From NCBI GenBank assembly GCA_037975125.1, contig CM075858.1, positions 69,402,542-69,466,541 of the forward strand: a stretch of DNA of 64,000 nucleotides, given 5' to 3'. The notes beneath the pieces are model-generated. The model was given only the letters and a program-made list of their open reading frames with translations, did no database searches and was not told the origin of the DNA. Source of the DNA: Latrodectus hesperus (taxonomy: Eukaryota; Arthropoda; Arachnida; Araneae; Theridiidae). Shown here piece after piece: positions 1 through 12,250 of this stretch. Each line of letters opens with the position of its first letter. Position 1 is the stretch's first letter. The position numbers and the translations under genes are program-made.

Positions 1-1882
1 AAAGTCGTCTTTTATTATCATATATACATGTTTTTTCAGCATTGTTGATTTTAAATTATTTCCTTAATAGTTTAAGAGACAATTCCAATTGTAGAATGTA
101 AAATATTGATTTCATAAAACGTCTTTTATTTTAAAAGTTTTCTTACATCTCAGTTTTAAACTGCTCGAAAGTTCAAGTTCCACTTTAGATTTGGATATGG
201 GATGTAATTTGGAATCCAATTTAAATTGAAGATCTTGGTTTAATAAATCTTAATGTTCAGAAGGGGTTCATTGAATGTCAAACCTAACTTCTGTTTTAAT
301 ATTAATTAGTTTGAGACTCTCTTTGTTTAATTATTTTATAAATATAGTATAAACTCATTTTTAAATTTTATTTGAAATCCAATTTTTATCTAATTTTATG
401 TGATTGTACTTGGTTTTGTACAAAATAATTTATTTTCTATAAAATTGAAGTGGAAATATAAAACATAAAAATTAAAGGTGTAACAAAAAGGAAATAAATA
501 TGAGATAGTCTTTATTTAACTGATCCTTTTGATGTAACTTGGAGTGTTATAAACATATTAGTTTATTACATATTACATAATTGAGCTAATTAGCTTTCTT
601 TCTTAAAAGAAATTAGTGAAATAATCAAGACTTACTTGGAAGATTGAAATATATACTGATGTATTTAGAAATTTACATAAATTAAATTTTTTGACTCTGA
701 TTTCTTACAATTGGAAAAGAAACTAGTCTATTCACTATGCAAATAGAAAATTATATTTAAAAAAAATTTTGGTTGTTATATATTAACCTCTATTCATTTG
801 CTTTCCAAGAAAACCATATATAAAGATGTGCAATCATAACTAATGTTTATAAACTAATAATAAAAAATGTAAATGATGTTATTAAGTAGTTTTACATTTG
901 TGAAACTATTTAATTCAAACCTTTAGTATCAAAATGTTATCTGTGGAGATAATATGTTTGTACTTAAATTGTTTTTTATACTTAGAATACCCATATATTA
1001 TGTGCATTTCATACACCTTTAAAATTTTCTAAAAAAATGTTTAGTATACACTTTAAGTGGGAAGGAAAATTGACATAGCATAACAATCTTATTGCTGGTA
1101 ACCGTTGTAAAGCAAAGTTGTAAGCATTCAAACATGTGCCTTGTCTTTATCTTCTGGGAAGATCTTTTATAGGTAGTGGATTTTATTCATGCTTTGCAAG
1201 TTAGTAAATTTTAAAAAAATTCCAAACACCCATTCTGATAAATGTGCATGCAAAAAATAAAAATGCCACATCAGTCTAATTTTCAACAATGTCTTTGTTA
1301 GGGACTTTCCACTTCAAAGATCCCTGTTGTATCAATAAACTACTGTGCTGGCAGCTGAATGATTAATATCCTGGTCTTTAATTCAACAACTTCTAGCTTC
1401 TGTTTATGAAACAATACCTTGTTATTCAAGGTCTTTGAACTAGGTCCTAGTCCTGTTAGCCTTTGTGTTCCAAAAGTGATCATAGAGTATCAACCAAAAT
1501 CAAGTCCACAAAGCCGTGAGAATTATCTTATTGCTAAATGAACTATCCAAAAGCTATTTGATATTCATTGTGTATTGCTGTATTCACTTGTTGTCAGGTT
1601 AGGAAATTAGAAAAACTCCCCCAAAGCATCCATCTCAAGATTAGTGCTTTCAAATGTGGATCATCCAGCTTTTGTTGTTCAGTTGGACTTTTATCGAATA
1701 TGGATTTTTACTTCCAATTTGTTTATATTTAATTGGTTATATACAAATTTGATTACATATATAGGTAGTAATTTTTATACATTTTTAATATTAAATTTAC
1801 AATTTTAAAACAATTGCATTTACTTTTTTAAAGCAGAATTTTGTGCTCTATCAAATGATTTAATATTTTATGTGCTCAACAG
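1..1882. other. gene-less spacer before first zinc-finger exon
   Basis: No supportable gene. The stretch is AT-rich and probably intron of the zinc-finger gene. A less AT-rich patch at about 1080-1690 stands out by composition and may be an old transposon remnant, but no translated motif was recognised. The last bases hold a weak pyrimidine stretch ending in AG at 1881-1882, the acceptor of the next feature. Confidence 0.5.
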
Positions 1883-2163
1883 GTTTCCAAATGTGGCAGT
1901 GTAAAACATGCTTGCTATGCTTTTCATCTTGAGTCACCCTTAGCATACATAGAATTTGGCATCACAAAGAGCAGTTACCTTCTTTCAAGTTTAACTGTAG
2001 CATTTGTCCTTATTCAACTAATTATAAAACTAATTTTAAATGTCATGCTTTAGTGCTTAATACAAAATGGCCATATAAATGTCAAAAATGTGATAACTGA
2101 TTTGCTTCAAATATTGGTTTAGGAAACCAAATTGTTATTCATAACGGGGAAATTTTTTCCTAA
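1883..2163 (+). pseudogene. dead C2H2 zinc-finger alternative exon
   Basis: This is a decayed member of the zinc-finger exon family seen seven more times to the right. It follows an AG at 1881-1882 and enters with a GT dinucleotide before the first whole codon, like its relatives. Read straight through in one frame it gives three fingers: C-x2-C then the family IWHHK signature, CSICPYSTN, and a third finger ending in IHNGE. There is no frameshift. Two in-frame TGA codons break it, one in finger 1 after the CFSS stretch and one in finger 3 after CDN. The second His of finger 2 (usual VH) is replaced by Asn and the first His of finger 3 by Gln. Loss of zinc ligands together with stops argues for a dead exon rather than sequencing error. 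Confidence 0.85.
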
Positions 2164-5100
2164 TATTTATAAATACGACAATAAAAATATGTGCATTGTG
2201 TATTATTAATCCTTTTTAAAATAATCCATTGCATTAATATGTAAGATAGTTTTGAAAATAGAAAGTATTATTTATAAGTTCAATATTTTTTGTTGTAAAT
2301 GCATTGTAATAAATCCGCCTGCAAACATTTTATTATTACCATAAAGAATTAACTTTTTATTTTAATGATGACAACAAACTTTTATCCCAAAAAATTGCAT
2401 GTAAAATAAATTCTTAAAAATATATATTAAATGTATACTTTATTGTAATAAATTTAGAATATAGTTATCTTGTTAGAATCAACTTCTCGAGCAAAATCAA
2501 CTGTACTCTTATAAATAATGTAATTTCAAGCAGTTAAAAAGAACTTTGAACAATAGTGTTTGGGCACAGTAAATCAAGATGAAAATTGCTGATCTGCATT
2601 CTTTTTTAAATTTACTTTTTGTTAGTACCAATATTGTCATTTTTTTAACCCAAAAAATGTCTTTCCAAAATGTTATGTTGAAATCATTATAGTGTACTGA
2701 AACACATCTCAATGAATATGCATATTGATGTCAAATATTGTAGTGTAGAGTTCTGTAAATCAAAATATTTTTATTGTTGATTTAATAAATTCATTTTTAA
2801 TAAAAAAGAATGCGTACTTTATAAATTTGTTTTTAAACATACATAATTAATAAAATAAAAAAGTTTTAATGCAATTTGAACACCATTGTAATTTTATGAA
2901 TATCAAAATTTTATTTACGGAATATGTTTTTAAAAAGTTTATACTTTAAGGAAATGGCATGAAAAGTTACATAAGCCTTTTAATTTTTCTAAACTGGGGG
3001 ATTTTTTCTGTTATTTTAGAAATTTCTAACAACTTGATAATTAAAAAAGCATGTTTAAAAATTTATTCTTTTTGCTGACTGAATATTATTGTAAATTGAC
3101 AAAGTGTAATTATCCTACTTTTCATTCTAATGAAAATGTGTTTAAATTTGTGATAAGTTTACCAATAATTTATTGCTTGAAATCTTTGAAGAATTTTTAA
3201 ATATTTCAAAATGACAATCTCTTTTATCCCCAAGATGTTCTCGAACTTTAAAATTTTTCTGGAGTTTATGAACTTTTTATGAAATTTATATTTATTAGAA
3301 GTGTCAATATGATATTGTTTTGTAAATAATAAATGCTTGAAAATATTTAAAATGCCAAGTTTTATAGTATTCACATTATATTTTTTACATCTTTTAATTT
3401 TTAATGATATACTCAATCATTATTTTATCCATATAGCTGCTCATTTCATCCATTCATAACAGTTGAATTTAAGGGTTATTAAATATAATTGTTATGAATT
3501 AAATTTCTTAATTTATTAAACAACTTTTTATTGTTTTGGTTGTAAAATATGAATTGGATTTTTATTTAATATTTCACATTATAAACAATATGCAATAACA
3601 AAAATCACTAACAAGCTTTTTGCATGTTTTTTATATTATTTTATCCAAACAAAGTGCTAATTTAAATTGCTTTTTCTTATAATTATGTTGCGTCATTTTA
3701 TTAAAAGTATTGCTTAACAAAATGTTTTTATTTTATTTTAAACATGATTAACACAAAATTTGCAAATGTTATTCGTTTTATGTTTTGTTTTAAATATGTA
3801 TGAATGGTATTTCTATGTTTGTTTTATTTTAATTTCTATAGTATTAAAATATATTTGCATGAGCATTGAACCAGCAAGTATTTTTATATAGTTCTTGTTT
3901 CTATATTTTTAATTGTATTGCATATTTTAACCTGATAATTTGTTATTACAAATTATTGCTTTAATTCAGTTTATTATTGAAAAAAATGTAAATAAGATTA
4001 TTTTTGAATATTAAGTAATAAAGAAAATTTTTACTAAAGTTGAAACTTATTTTTAAAAAACATTCATTTTTTTAATTTAATATATAAAATTGTGCTCATT
4101 GTTTTTTGATAATGTAAAAGTATATATAGTAATAATGGGGAAAAAAACCAAAAAAACCTGATTTTATTGAAGTAATGTGAAATCAAGATTAGATATAATT
4201 TAAATGTTTTTCTGCCAAAATTTCTTGCAGTTGAATTTTTGTAACTATGATTTTTTAATTTTTAAATTTTGTATTACTTTACATTGTAACCTTTATTTTT
4301 TTAATATTCTACCATTATTATGAGTGCAGTACACACTGTAGATAAAATTCAAAACTTAATGTTTCAAACTTTTTATTTTTAAACTAATAAAAAGTGTATA
4401 AAATTTGTGCTCAATTTTAACAAGAATTTATATTTGAATATGCATAAAGAAATTTAATATTACTTAAATTTATTGATATGCATTGGAATACAAAATGCAG
4501 TTAAAATTGAATATAAATGTTGCTTATATGTGCAACCTAAATGCACATTTGATCCATTTTAAATTTATGAACAGGAAAACTAAACTTATAGGGACTATTG
4601 TTCCAGTGAAGTTGAACTGATTTTGTATCTGGCATATAAAAAAACTATTTGTTAAACAAGCATTTCAAGATTTGACATACTTTATATGTTAAGAATTTGA
4701 TTATATAAACCTTTTAATGTTGTATTATGCATGATTCATTTAGATGAGAAAATTTAGTAGTATTAAATTGTTTCAGATATTAGTTACTATACATTTTATT
4801 CATATTTATTTCTTAATGAAAGGAAAAATTATCTATTATAACTACAGATTAACAAATTTAACTAAATATCATTAATCCGTGAGTTATGGAAATAATTAAA
4901 ATGTCTTACACATTGCTTATTTGTTCTCATTATAATATCCCTCATTACGGTTTGCATACTTTGCAAATAAGAAAATTATTTAATAAGGGATACTTAAAAA
5001 TTATTTAGAAAAATTTTTTTTAATTTAACAAACAATAGAATCAAATTTCAAATTTAATGAAATTTTATGCTTTGTAATTAATATATTTTATAATTTTTAA

Positions 5101-5284
5101 TATCTGTATTTGTAGTAACAATTGTGTAATATTTTATATGTTTTATAATTAATATATGTTTTTAGCATTACTTTATCCTGTACAATATCACAAGGTACTT
5201 TGAAACATGTATTTTTTTAAATCTTATTGGTAAAGGAATATTACTTGCTTTTATGTATTGATTGGTAATTATTTTATTTTACAG
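2164..5284. other. spacer between zinc-finger exons
   Basis: AT-rich with short random open frames only; no coding motif, tRNA or element ends seen. It ends in a pyrimidine-rich stretch and an AG at 5283-5284. Confidence 0.5.
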
Positions 5285-5559
5285 GTTTTTTGTATACATT
5301 ACATTGTAAATTGTGTCCTGTAAAGTTTACTGCCGAAGTTACTCTTTCTAAACACAAAATGTGGCATCATAAAGAACAGTTTCCTGATTTTAGGTTTAAC
5401 TGTACTCTTTGTCCTTATTCAACTAACACTGCTACAAACTTTAAAAAACATTCTTCTGTTCATGATATGAGAAGACCATATTCCTGTCATATTTGTGGAA
5501 ACAGATTTTCTTCTTGTAATAGCTTAGGAAATCATATTATTATTCACACTGGTGAATAA
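5285..5559 (+). CDS. C2H2 zinc-finger alternative 3' exon 2 (intact)
   Basis: Terminal coding exon for three C2H2 fingers, expected to act as the DNA-binding part of a nuclear transcription factor. The acceptor AG is at 5283-5284; the exon gives GT to a split codon and then reads in frame to TAA. Finger 1 (C-x2-C-x12-H) ends in the family MWHHK. Finger 2 is CTLCPYSTN...H-x3-H. Finger 3 is CHICGNRF...H-x3-H. The protein stops directly after IHTGE, with no further linker. By the zif268 numbering, finger 3 helix positions -1,2,3,6 are S,N,S,N. An AATAAA overlaps the stop and another lies at 6169-6174. There is no internal ATG that could serve as a start, so it must be spliced to upstream coding sequence outside the window. 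A BTB-zinc-finger (lola-like) host gene is inferred. Confidence 0.87.
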
Positions 5560-6220
5560 ATTTATAATATTTCATTGTTGTGATCATGTCTTAATCTTGT
5601 AATTCATATTATTTGATTAACTATTAAATGGATATGCCTTTCAGTAAATATAATTATTTTATATGATTAGTTGCAATGTTATTATTCCATTACATTAAGA
5701 AAGTGTTTTCTACACACATCTATATTTGTGAAAAAGAAGACTGGTGTATTATATTTGCTATCACTAATTGGTGTTGTAAAAAAGTGTATGTGAAAGGAAT
5801 TTGATGATTCAATTGATCACTGTTTCAATGAATGTCTTTTTCTTCTTGTTACATAAATATTTCTGATTAAAACAAATTTGATAACTATTTTAAGGAAAAA
5901 AATGCTGATTAACCTTAAAATGAAAAAAGGAAAACCTGTTCATATAAATTACAGTTTACTGAACCAGTATACTGAAGTTTATGTGTCAAATGTTTATTAT
6001 AAACAACCTAATTTTAGTAAATGTTATATTATCAATAAAAACAATCATGTAGGCAGAAGTTGTAAGAATCAGATCTTTATTTCTGTACATCTTATTTTAT
6101 TTTTATAGTGTTTCCCTTTAAATATAATTAATATTCAACTCTTGCTCTTTTATCAATGTGGAATCATGAATAAACATTTCTATTTTTTATATTAATATGT
6201 GGGAAGTTATGAAGGGACAT
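5560..6220. other. 3' flank of exon 2
   Basis: AT-rich. Contains AATAAA at 6169-6174, a candidate polyadenylation signal for the exon ending at 5559. A short open frame at about 5878-6108 has no recognisable motif and is not called. Confidence 0.4.
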
Positions 6221-6450
6221 ATAATTTTTTTTTATCCTACGTCGAGACAGCGGCCTTATCGGTCATGAGTCCTCTGGCAGCCGAATAAAAATTAGCCTTA
6301 TTGTGAAAGTTGTCGGGTAAACAGTTCAAAAGAGAAAGCGCAGGACAGCTTGTCAAATGAATAAAGTCCATAAAAGCTCCTGAAGGACACAAGGTACAGT
6401 AGGGCATGTTGACCATGCCGATATGGCTTAAGTGTCCCTGGAGAAAGTAA
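6221..6450 (-). pseudogene. 3' scrap of a non-LTR retrotransposon
   Basis: The minus strand encodes a piece like the C-terminus of LINE ORF2 proteins: GHLSHIGMV, then C-x2-C (CTLC), then an HLTSC spacing, which together resemble the C-terminal zinc knuckle (CCHC) of several arthropod LINEs. It is followed by a tail ending before a run of nine A (minus strand; T run near 6225-6233), compatible with a 3' end. No reverse-transcriptase motif remains, so this is a strongly 5'-truncated copy. No convincing target-site duplication was found. Its base composition is visibly less AT-rich than its surroundings. Confidence 0.55.
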
Positions 6451-9400
6451 TTTAATTTAAAAACAAGTTTCTTTTTAAGTATTATTTTCAAACAATTATT
6501 ATTTAATTATGTGTCATCATATTTAGCAGTATATTATAAAAAATAACAATATTTATAATTACAATTTTCTGAGCTATAACATTTGTAAAAACTTTTTATT
6601 ATGAGTTAACACATGTAGTTATTTCAAGTAATACATTTAATTACTTTATTGATTATTCAGTTATTAATACATAACACATTAAAGAAAGATATATTTAATT
6701 CCTTTTTCATGCATATATTTTTATAAATTATATTATGGAATAATCAAATTAACATATGAAAAACACAGTAAATTTATTTGCAAGCAAATTTAAAGAATGC
6801 CATAATTGAATGCATGAGCTCATTTAAATAAAATTTTAAAAATGAAAACTATCAGTTATTAAGTTCTATGACCTCATTTTTTCAAAATGTAACTTCTATT
6901 TCTTACATTTTTAGGCTCCTTTATAGTGCTTCATTTATGAACATTTTTTGTATATTTCTTTGAATGTTATTTCTATTTAATAAACTTTTAGTGACATTTT
7001 GATCTGTATTTTTTTTTTCATTTAGACTTACAATTCTAAAATAATACTCTATTAATATTAATTATTAACTAGGAATAAAATGTCATTGATCCATGAAAAT
7101 CATTGATTCCCAAATCAATTATTTCTGAATTTAAAAAAATGGCTTAAAATATTCATAATCAAATTTTCCAGTATCAATTTATAATCAAATTCTGATTGTT
7201 TCTAATTAAACTAAGCATAGCTTATAATAAAAAATTTAACTGGAATCAATCAGAATTTGACTGTAAAAATTGACAAAAAATTTAATTATTAATAATTTTT
7301 TTTAATGCTTAAATTGCTTTAGTGGATCAAATAACAGTAAAAGAACTTCTGACTTAGTTGTAGATCCATGCTGTTTAGAGTAGTAGTTTCTATTTTCAAG
7401 TGCAGTCCCTCTGTTAAATAACAGAAATTTGAACACAGTATTCCTGCTTTCTTCATGCGCATCTGTTGTGATTGGAAATTTTCTGAATTATTTTTCCTTT
7501 TTTTTAAATAAGTTTAGCATTGATTAATTTTATTGGAAATTATTAACATTAATTTTGACTGTAAAGACATATTTTTAAGTCTGAATTTTAAAAGTTTTTG
7601 AGTGTGAAATATATTTTTGCTTTGGGTAGTATGTAAATGTATCAGAAAGAAAATTTGCGCTATTTAAAGGATCTCAATGCAACTTTTTTCACTATTTTTA
7701 TAAGAAAATCTTCTGTTTTTAGCTATGAGATATTTGATTAACTTTTACAGAAACATATGATGAAGACTTATAATATTGATTCCACATAAATATAATTTGT
7801 TTGCATGAAGAATATTAAGCAACTTGTGTTTATAGTTTTATTAATTACAGATTCATTATCCCAAGTAATAAATATATAAATTTTGCTGTTCATTTACATA
7901 TTTTTAACTATGTGAAAATGCATTTTAACATAGAAATTTAACTTTCTTTTGCTAAATCAAATAAGATTTTTGTTTCCAGTTTTCTTATGTTTTTTATATC
8001 AAAGTTAAATAATAGTATATGGGGAAAACAAATATTACTTGAAAAAAAATTGATCTAGAAAAAAAAATTATAACAATTTGTTTTTCTAAAAATCTAAACT
8101 GAAATATATAGAATTGATATTAATTTCCATATTTTTGAATGAAGTATAAATTATATAAGATGTATTTATAAAGTTTTCTTTATAGGAATTAATCTATTTT
8201 TAATCGCCATTTGAAATATCAATTTCTAATTTGTTTTTTACAAATCTGAATAAAATTTTTCTTATTACTGATTTAAAAAATATTGATTTGTTATTATATT
8301 GATTTAATGAAAAATGCTATAATTTTTTAAAAAAGCACTTTCAATAATGTTTATTTTGTGACTAGTTTTATATAATTTTCTATAAAACTAGTCACAAAAT
8401 TATTTGTGACTAGTTTTACTATCTAGTTTAATTGTCTAGTTTGTTGAAATTAATCTAGTTTGATGTCTTGAATTTATTTTTAACAGAAAATTATTGCATA
8501 GTTTTCTGTATTATTTTCAAGATGACTATAAAGTCTTAATATAATGTTTTTCTTCTTATTATTGTCAGTAACGAAATTGTTATTTTTTATAAATGAACTT
8601 ACATAACTGCTGAATTGCATTATTTTAATACTATTTTCAGTTTTTAAGCAGCTAAAATTTCATCTTATAAAATTATTCTTATTTTTTCTATTTCATGTAA
8701 TTTTAATAGAGTATTTCCCCTGCTTCAAATATTTGAAAAAATAATTGCATCACTTCAAATTGATATTTAAATTATCATAACTTTCTTGTTTTATTTCAAT
8801 GATATTGAATTTTTGTTTTATTTCAATAATAATAAATTTAATTGAAAAATTTAAATTAAATTTTTTTCTATTTATTGCATAATTAATTTAAAACTTCTAA
8901 TGTATTGAAAAATTGAGGTTTTTGTTACAAATAAAAGGTTTTAATGAAAATATTCTCAAAACTTACTACATTAGTTATATCAGATGAGTTTTATGAAATT
9001 ATATTACCTTTGAAGGAAATTATTTTCATTCTTATTTTAGAATATCTCTGCCTATAATTCTGTAATTTATTTATAGCTGTTTAAGTATTTTTAACAAAAA
9101 AATTCAATGATTATTCATGTTGGAAATTTATAATAGCTTTGAAAAAATTAATAATGTGAAGTAATAAAATTTTTAATAAATCTTTTATATCCATGAAGTA
9201 TTCAAATGCGTGGGTTATAATATTAACATTCTTATGAAAATATTGATTAGACATTTTTTTACTTAAAATTTATTTACCATTCTAAAATCTATTTAAAATT
9301 TCTGTGAATAACTTCATCACACTCATCATTTTATTTGAAGATAATTGGAAGAGTTTATATTTTTTTCATTTTTTATGTTTTATTATGATTATTAAATGGC

Positions 9401-10133
9401 AGTCCCAACAAGTTCTTATTTTATTCATGAATTTCCATTTGATTTTTAATTTTGGATATTATTGTATTTTTTAAAATAAGTTAATATAGATGGCTCATTC
9501 CCAAAACTTAAAAATTGTTTTCTTTTTGTATGATTTTAACTTGTAATTATATAAATTTATTATTTTTTTTTATCAATTTTATCATTATAACCAAATAAAT
9601 ATCTTATGATGTTTGTCATTGTATTTATCTGTTCATTCATGATGAATATTTTTTGCTGTCACAATTTTGTTTGTAATTCTTCATTAAAAAATTTTTTAAA
9701 TTCTTGGGGAGTTTTAAGAAACATTTTACAAATTTATAAGCTGTAAGAGTATAGGTATTTCCAATGTGCAATTTTATTTAAAATTCTGTTATGTCAAAAT
9801 TAATATCTGAAAATGCTTTGTTCTTCTGCATTACCTTTATATTTGATTAATTGATTTCATTTTTGTTTTGTGAAAATATCTCAAATTAACTAAAGTTCAG
9901 AAGTATTTATCCGCAATATAAATATTTATTTTTTTACTATAAAAACACACTAAATTTAATTTTTTTCTGAAATTGCTCTTTAAATAACAATTTTTGAAAT
10001 CCAAATAATAAAATTAAATTTTTAGATTAAATGCATTAAAATTGTTTTTTGTTGATGTATTTGGATTACTTTTCTATTTTTTAAATGTTTATATGAACTT
10101 GCAAATTCAAATAATTTGTTTTCTTTTTTTTAG
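6451..10133. other. spacer between zinc-finger exons 2 and 3
   Basis: AT-rich, no coding motif recognised. Two fold-back structures are visible: 13-bp arms at 7186-7198 and 7247-7259, and the stronger one listed separately at 8353-8400. A pyrimidine-rich tract leads to the acceptor AG at 10132-10133. Confidence 0.5.
8353..8400. repeat. perfect 20-bp inverted repeat (hairpin)
   Basis: Arms of 20 bp at 8353-8372 and 8381-8400 are exact reverse complements around an 8-nt loop. The core GTGACTAGTTTTA is repeated once more in direct orientation just downstream (from about 8405), so the local sequence is also a short repeat cluster. No gene overlaps it. Confidence 0.75.
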
Positions 10134-10432
10134 ATTTGAGTTGTGGTTTTACATGTCACATTTGCGAAAAATGGTTTGCCTCATCAACAACTTTGTCAAA
10201 ACATGTAATGTGGCATCATAAAATTTCTTCACACTTTAGATTTAGTTGTGACAAATGCCCATATTCTACAAACACTAAATGTAATCTAGAACGCCATGCA
10301 GCTGTACACAGAAGTGATAGATTGTATCAATGTGAAGTTTGCAGAAATAGATTTTCTACACTTACAAGTTTGAATAATCACATGATCATACATACTGGAG
10401 AAGAACCTAGAATGTTTTGGCGTTTCAATTAA
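10134..10432 (+). CDS. C2H2 zinc-finger alternative 3' exon 3 (intact)
   Basis: Three-finger terminal exon. The acceptor AG at 10132-10133 follows a T-rich tract; the exon begins with AT completing a split codon, which gives Asp if the donor base is G, where most siblings give Gly. Finger 1 is CHICEKWF with the VMWHHK signature, finger 2 CDKCPYSTN...H-x3-H, finger 3 CEVCRNRF...H-x3-H, then IHTGE and nine extra residues before TAA. All zinc ligands are present. Finger 3 helix contacts are T,T,S,N; finger 1 contacts S,T,T,K. AATAAA at 10725-10730 is a plausible polyadenylation signal. It is probably spliced to the same upstream exons as the others. Confidence 0.87.
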
Positions 10433-11011
10433 TATGGGCTTAGTCGAAGGATAATTAATATATTTTAACTGTCTTTGCATATTATTTTTACAAAATTTTA
10501 AATTTTTTTTAAATAATGATTGCATACATATTATATCAAAAACATGTTTCATATAATTTCAGTGCACTTATATTTCAGCATAATGTCACTTTCTGAACAT
10601 CAGACAAAAGAGTTTTTAATCTTCATTTGACAAGAAATATGTTATGAAGCAATGTGCCTACATTAATTTTTGTAACCTGAAGAAAATTCCAAAATTGTAA
10701 TTGTGAAAAATTATTTCCAGGTATAATAAAATATGTTAAAAATATTTATGGTAAGTGTTTTAAATAAAACACAAAAGAAAAACGATAAATTTATCTATAT
10801 TAAAAATATATAAAATCAAGAAGTGTAAATGAATCACAAAAAATATAACTCAGTGCTAAGGCATCTTAAATATGGAGTGTAACTATTTTTATCAGTTATG
10901 CAGATATCATCATTTATCATATTAGATGCTTATTTTTAAATGAAAATTAGAAATGTTTTTCTTACCATTTCTAATTTTTATTTTAAAATAATAAATAATT
11001 ATTAGAGTTCT
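10433..11011. other. 3' flank of exon 3
   Basis: AT-rich; carries AATAAA at 10725-10730. No other feature seen before the Tc1-like remnant. Confidence 0.4.
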
Positions 11012-12250
11012 ATATGCAAGTGGTTGTCAAAATAATGGAAGCCCTTTAGAATTATAAAGAATTCCTTTTTTAATATTGCATAGGAACACCTTTGTCATGT
11101 AATACAGCTTGTATTTGCTTCGGAATTGATTCATACATGTGCTGAAAAGTGTTTGAAAAATAGTGTATCATTCTTCTTGGAGATATTGTGAAAGTTCGGG
11201 TAGAAATGACAATGGAGAATTTTTATTCCGTATTGAACTTTAATGTAGATTATTACAGTTCTATTATACTTGACTGTGAAGGTCAAGTTAGATGTGTAAC
11301 GTCATCCTTGTGTTCATCAAACCGTACTGGCGAAGTCCCACTGCATAAATTGTTGCACTATCATCCTGGAAAATTCCATGTTCAGCAGAAAACAATGATT
11401 GCATCATAAGATGGAGCTGGTGAGCTAAAATTTCTCTATATTTCTTTGCAGTGGTTCTTTCTTTCAGAGTTGCAATAGTTCCCAAGAGGAAGTTATGACA
11501 CAGTGCTCATATGACAGATCCATCTCCCTTCTTAAAAGTTAAAAGAAGTCAGTCATAATCATATTCTTGTGCAAGTGTCCTCCTAACATCACAAATGTAC
11601 ATCCCAGTAAAGAAAACTCTAAAAGATTTCTTCCACAAATCTATCGACCAGTTTTTGTGAGTGACAGTACTAAAGACTGCATTTGGTATTAACATCTGTG
11701 ATATGTGACTTAACAATTACTACTGTACCATAAGTGTTTTATGTTTGTAGGTGCCATCTAACTGTAATCATTGACACTGGTGAACCTAGATGCTGATTGA
11801 ATTATGCAGTCACTTTAGCTGCAGTTGTTTGGTTTTTAGACATCTGCTTCAATTGCAAGTAGTCTTTTTCCCTATGCTTCTCTTTTTTCTATAATTTTAC
11901 GTTGCCAAGATTGTCTTGCCACTCTGTATGTATGCTGACCTGACTTTAGAACCATATTTCTACCAAAGGACAAACATCTTAATAGTTAGAATATTTCAGT
12001 CATGCTTGTTCCAGCTAAACAGGCTCTTACAGTTTGGTCTTTTTAAAAATTTGAGACATTCAACATTTTACGGTTTTGAAAAATCGAAGGTTTGCGGAAT
12101 TCCAGTAAAATTACCATGTACTACCAGAATATATACATGACTATTGATAAAAAACAATGGTAGCTATTATATTTAGTGCTTACGAAGTGCACTCATAATG
12201 TCACTTTTATTCACAGGTATTTCCATTATGGGGTAACTACCTGTATGCAT
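11012..12250 (-). mobile_element. decayed Tc1-like DNA transposon
   Basis: Minus-strand conceptual translation, broken by many stops and frame changes, reads as a Tc1-family transposase in order: KTTAAKVTA and SPVS (paired-like helix-turn-helix region), an ITDVN segment, KGDGSV, LLGTIATLKERTT, then IFQDDSATIYA, the block around the second catalytic Asp of the DDE domain. Weak terminal inverted repeats are visible: about 11,015-11,041 (TGTCAAAATAATGGAA) matches the reverse complement of about 12,217-12,245 at TAATGGAA and flanking bases. The total of about 1.2 kb fits a non-expanded Tc1 element. It lies within a spacer of the zinc-finger array and is clearly old and inactive. Confidence 0.7.

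Noticed and set aside
1080..1690. Less AT-rich patch considered as a transposase remnant
   Set aside because: No readable motif on either strand; composition alone is not enough.
11188..11409. Plus-strand small ORF of 73 codons
   Set aside because: It is opposite the decayed Tc1-like transposase on the minus strand.
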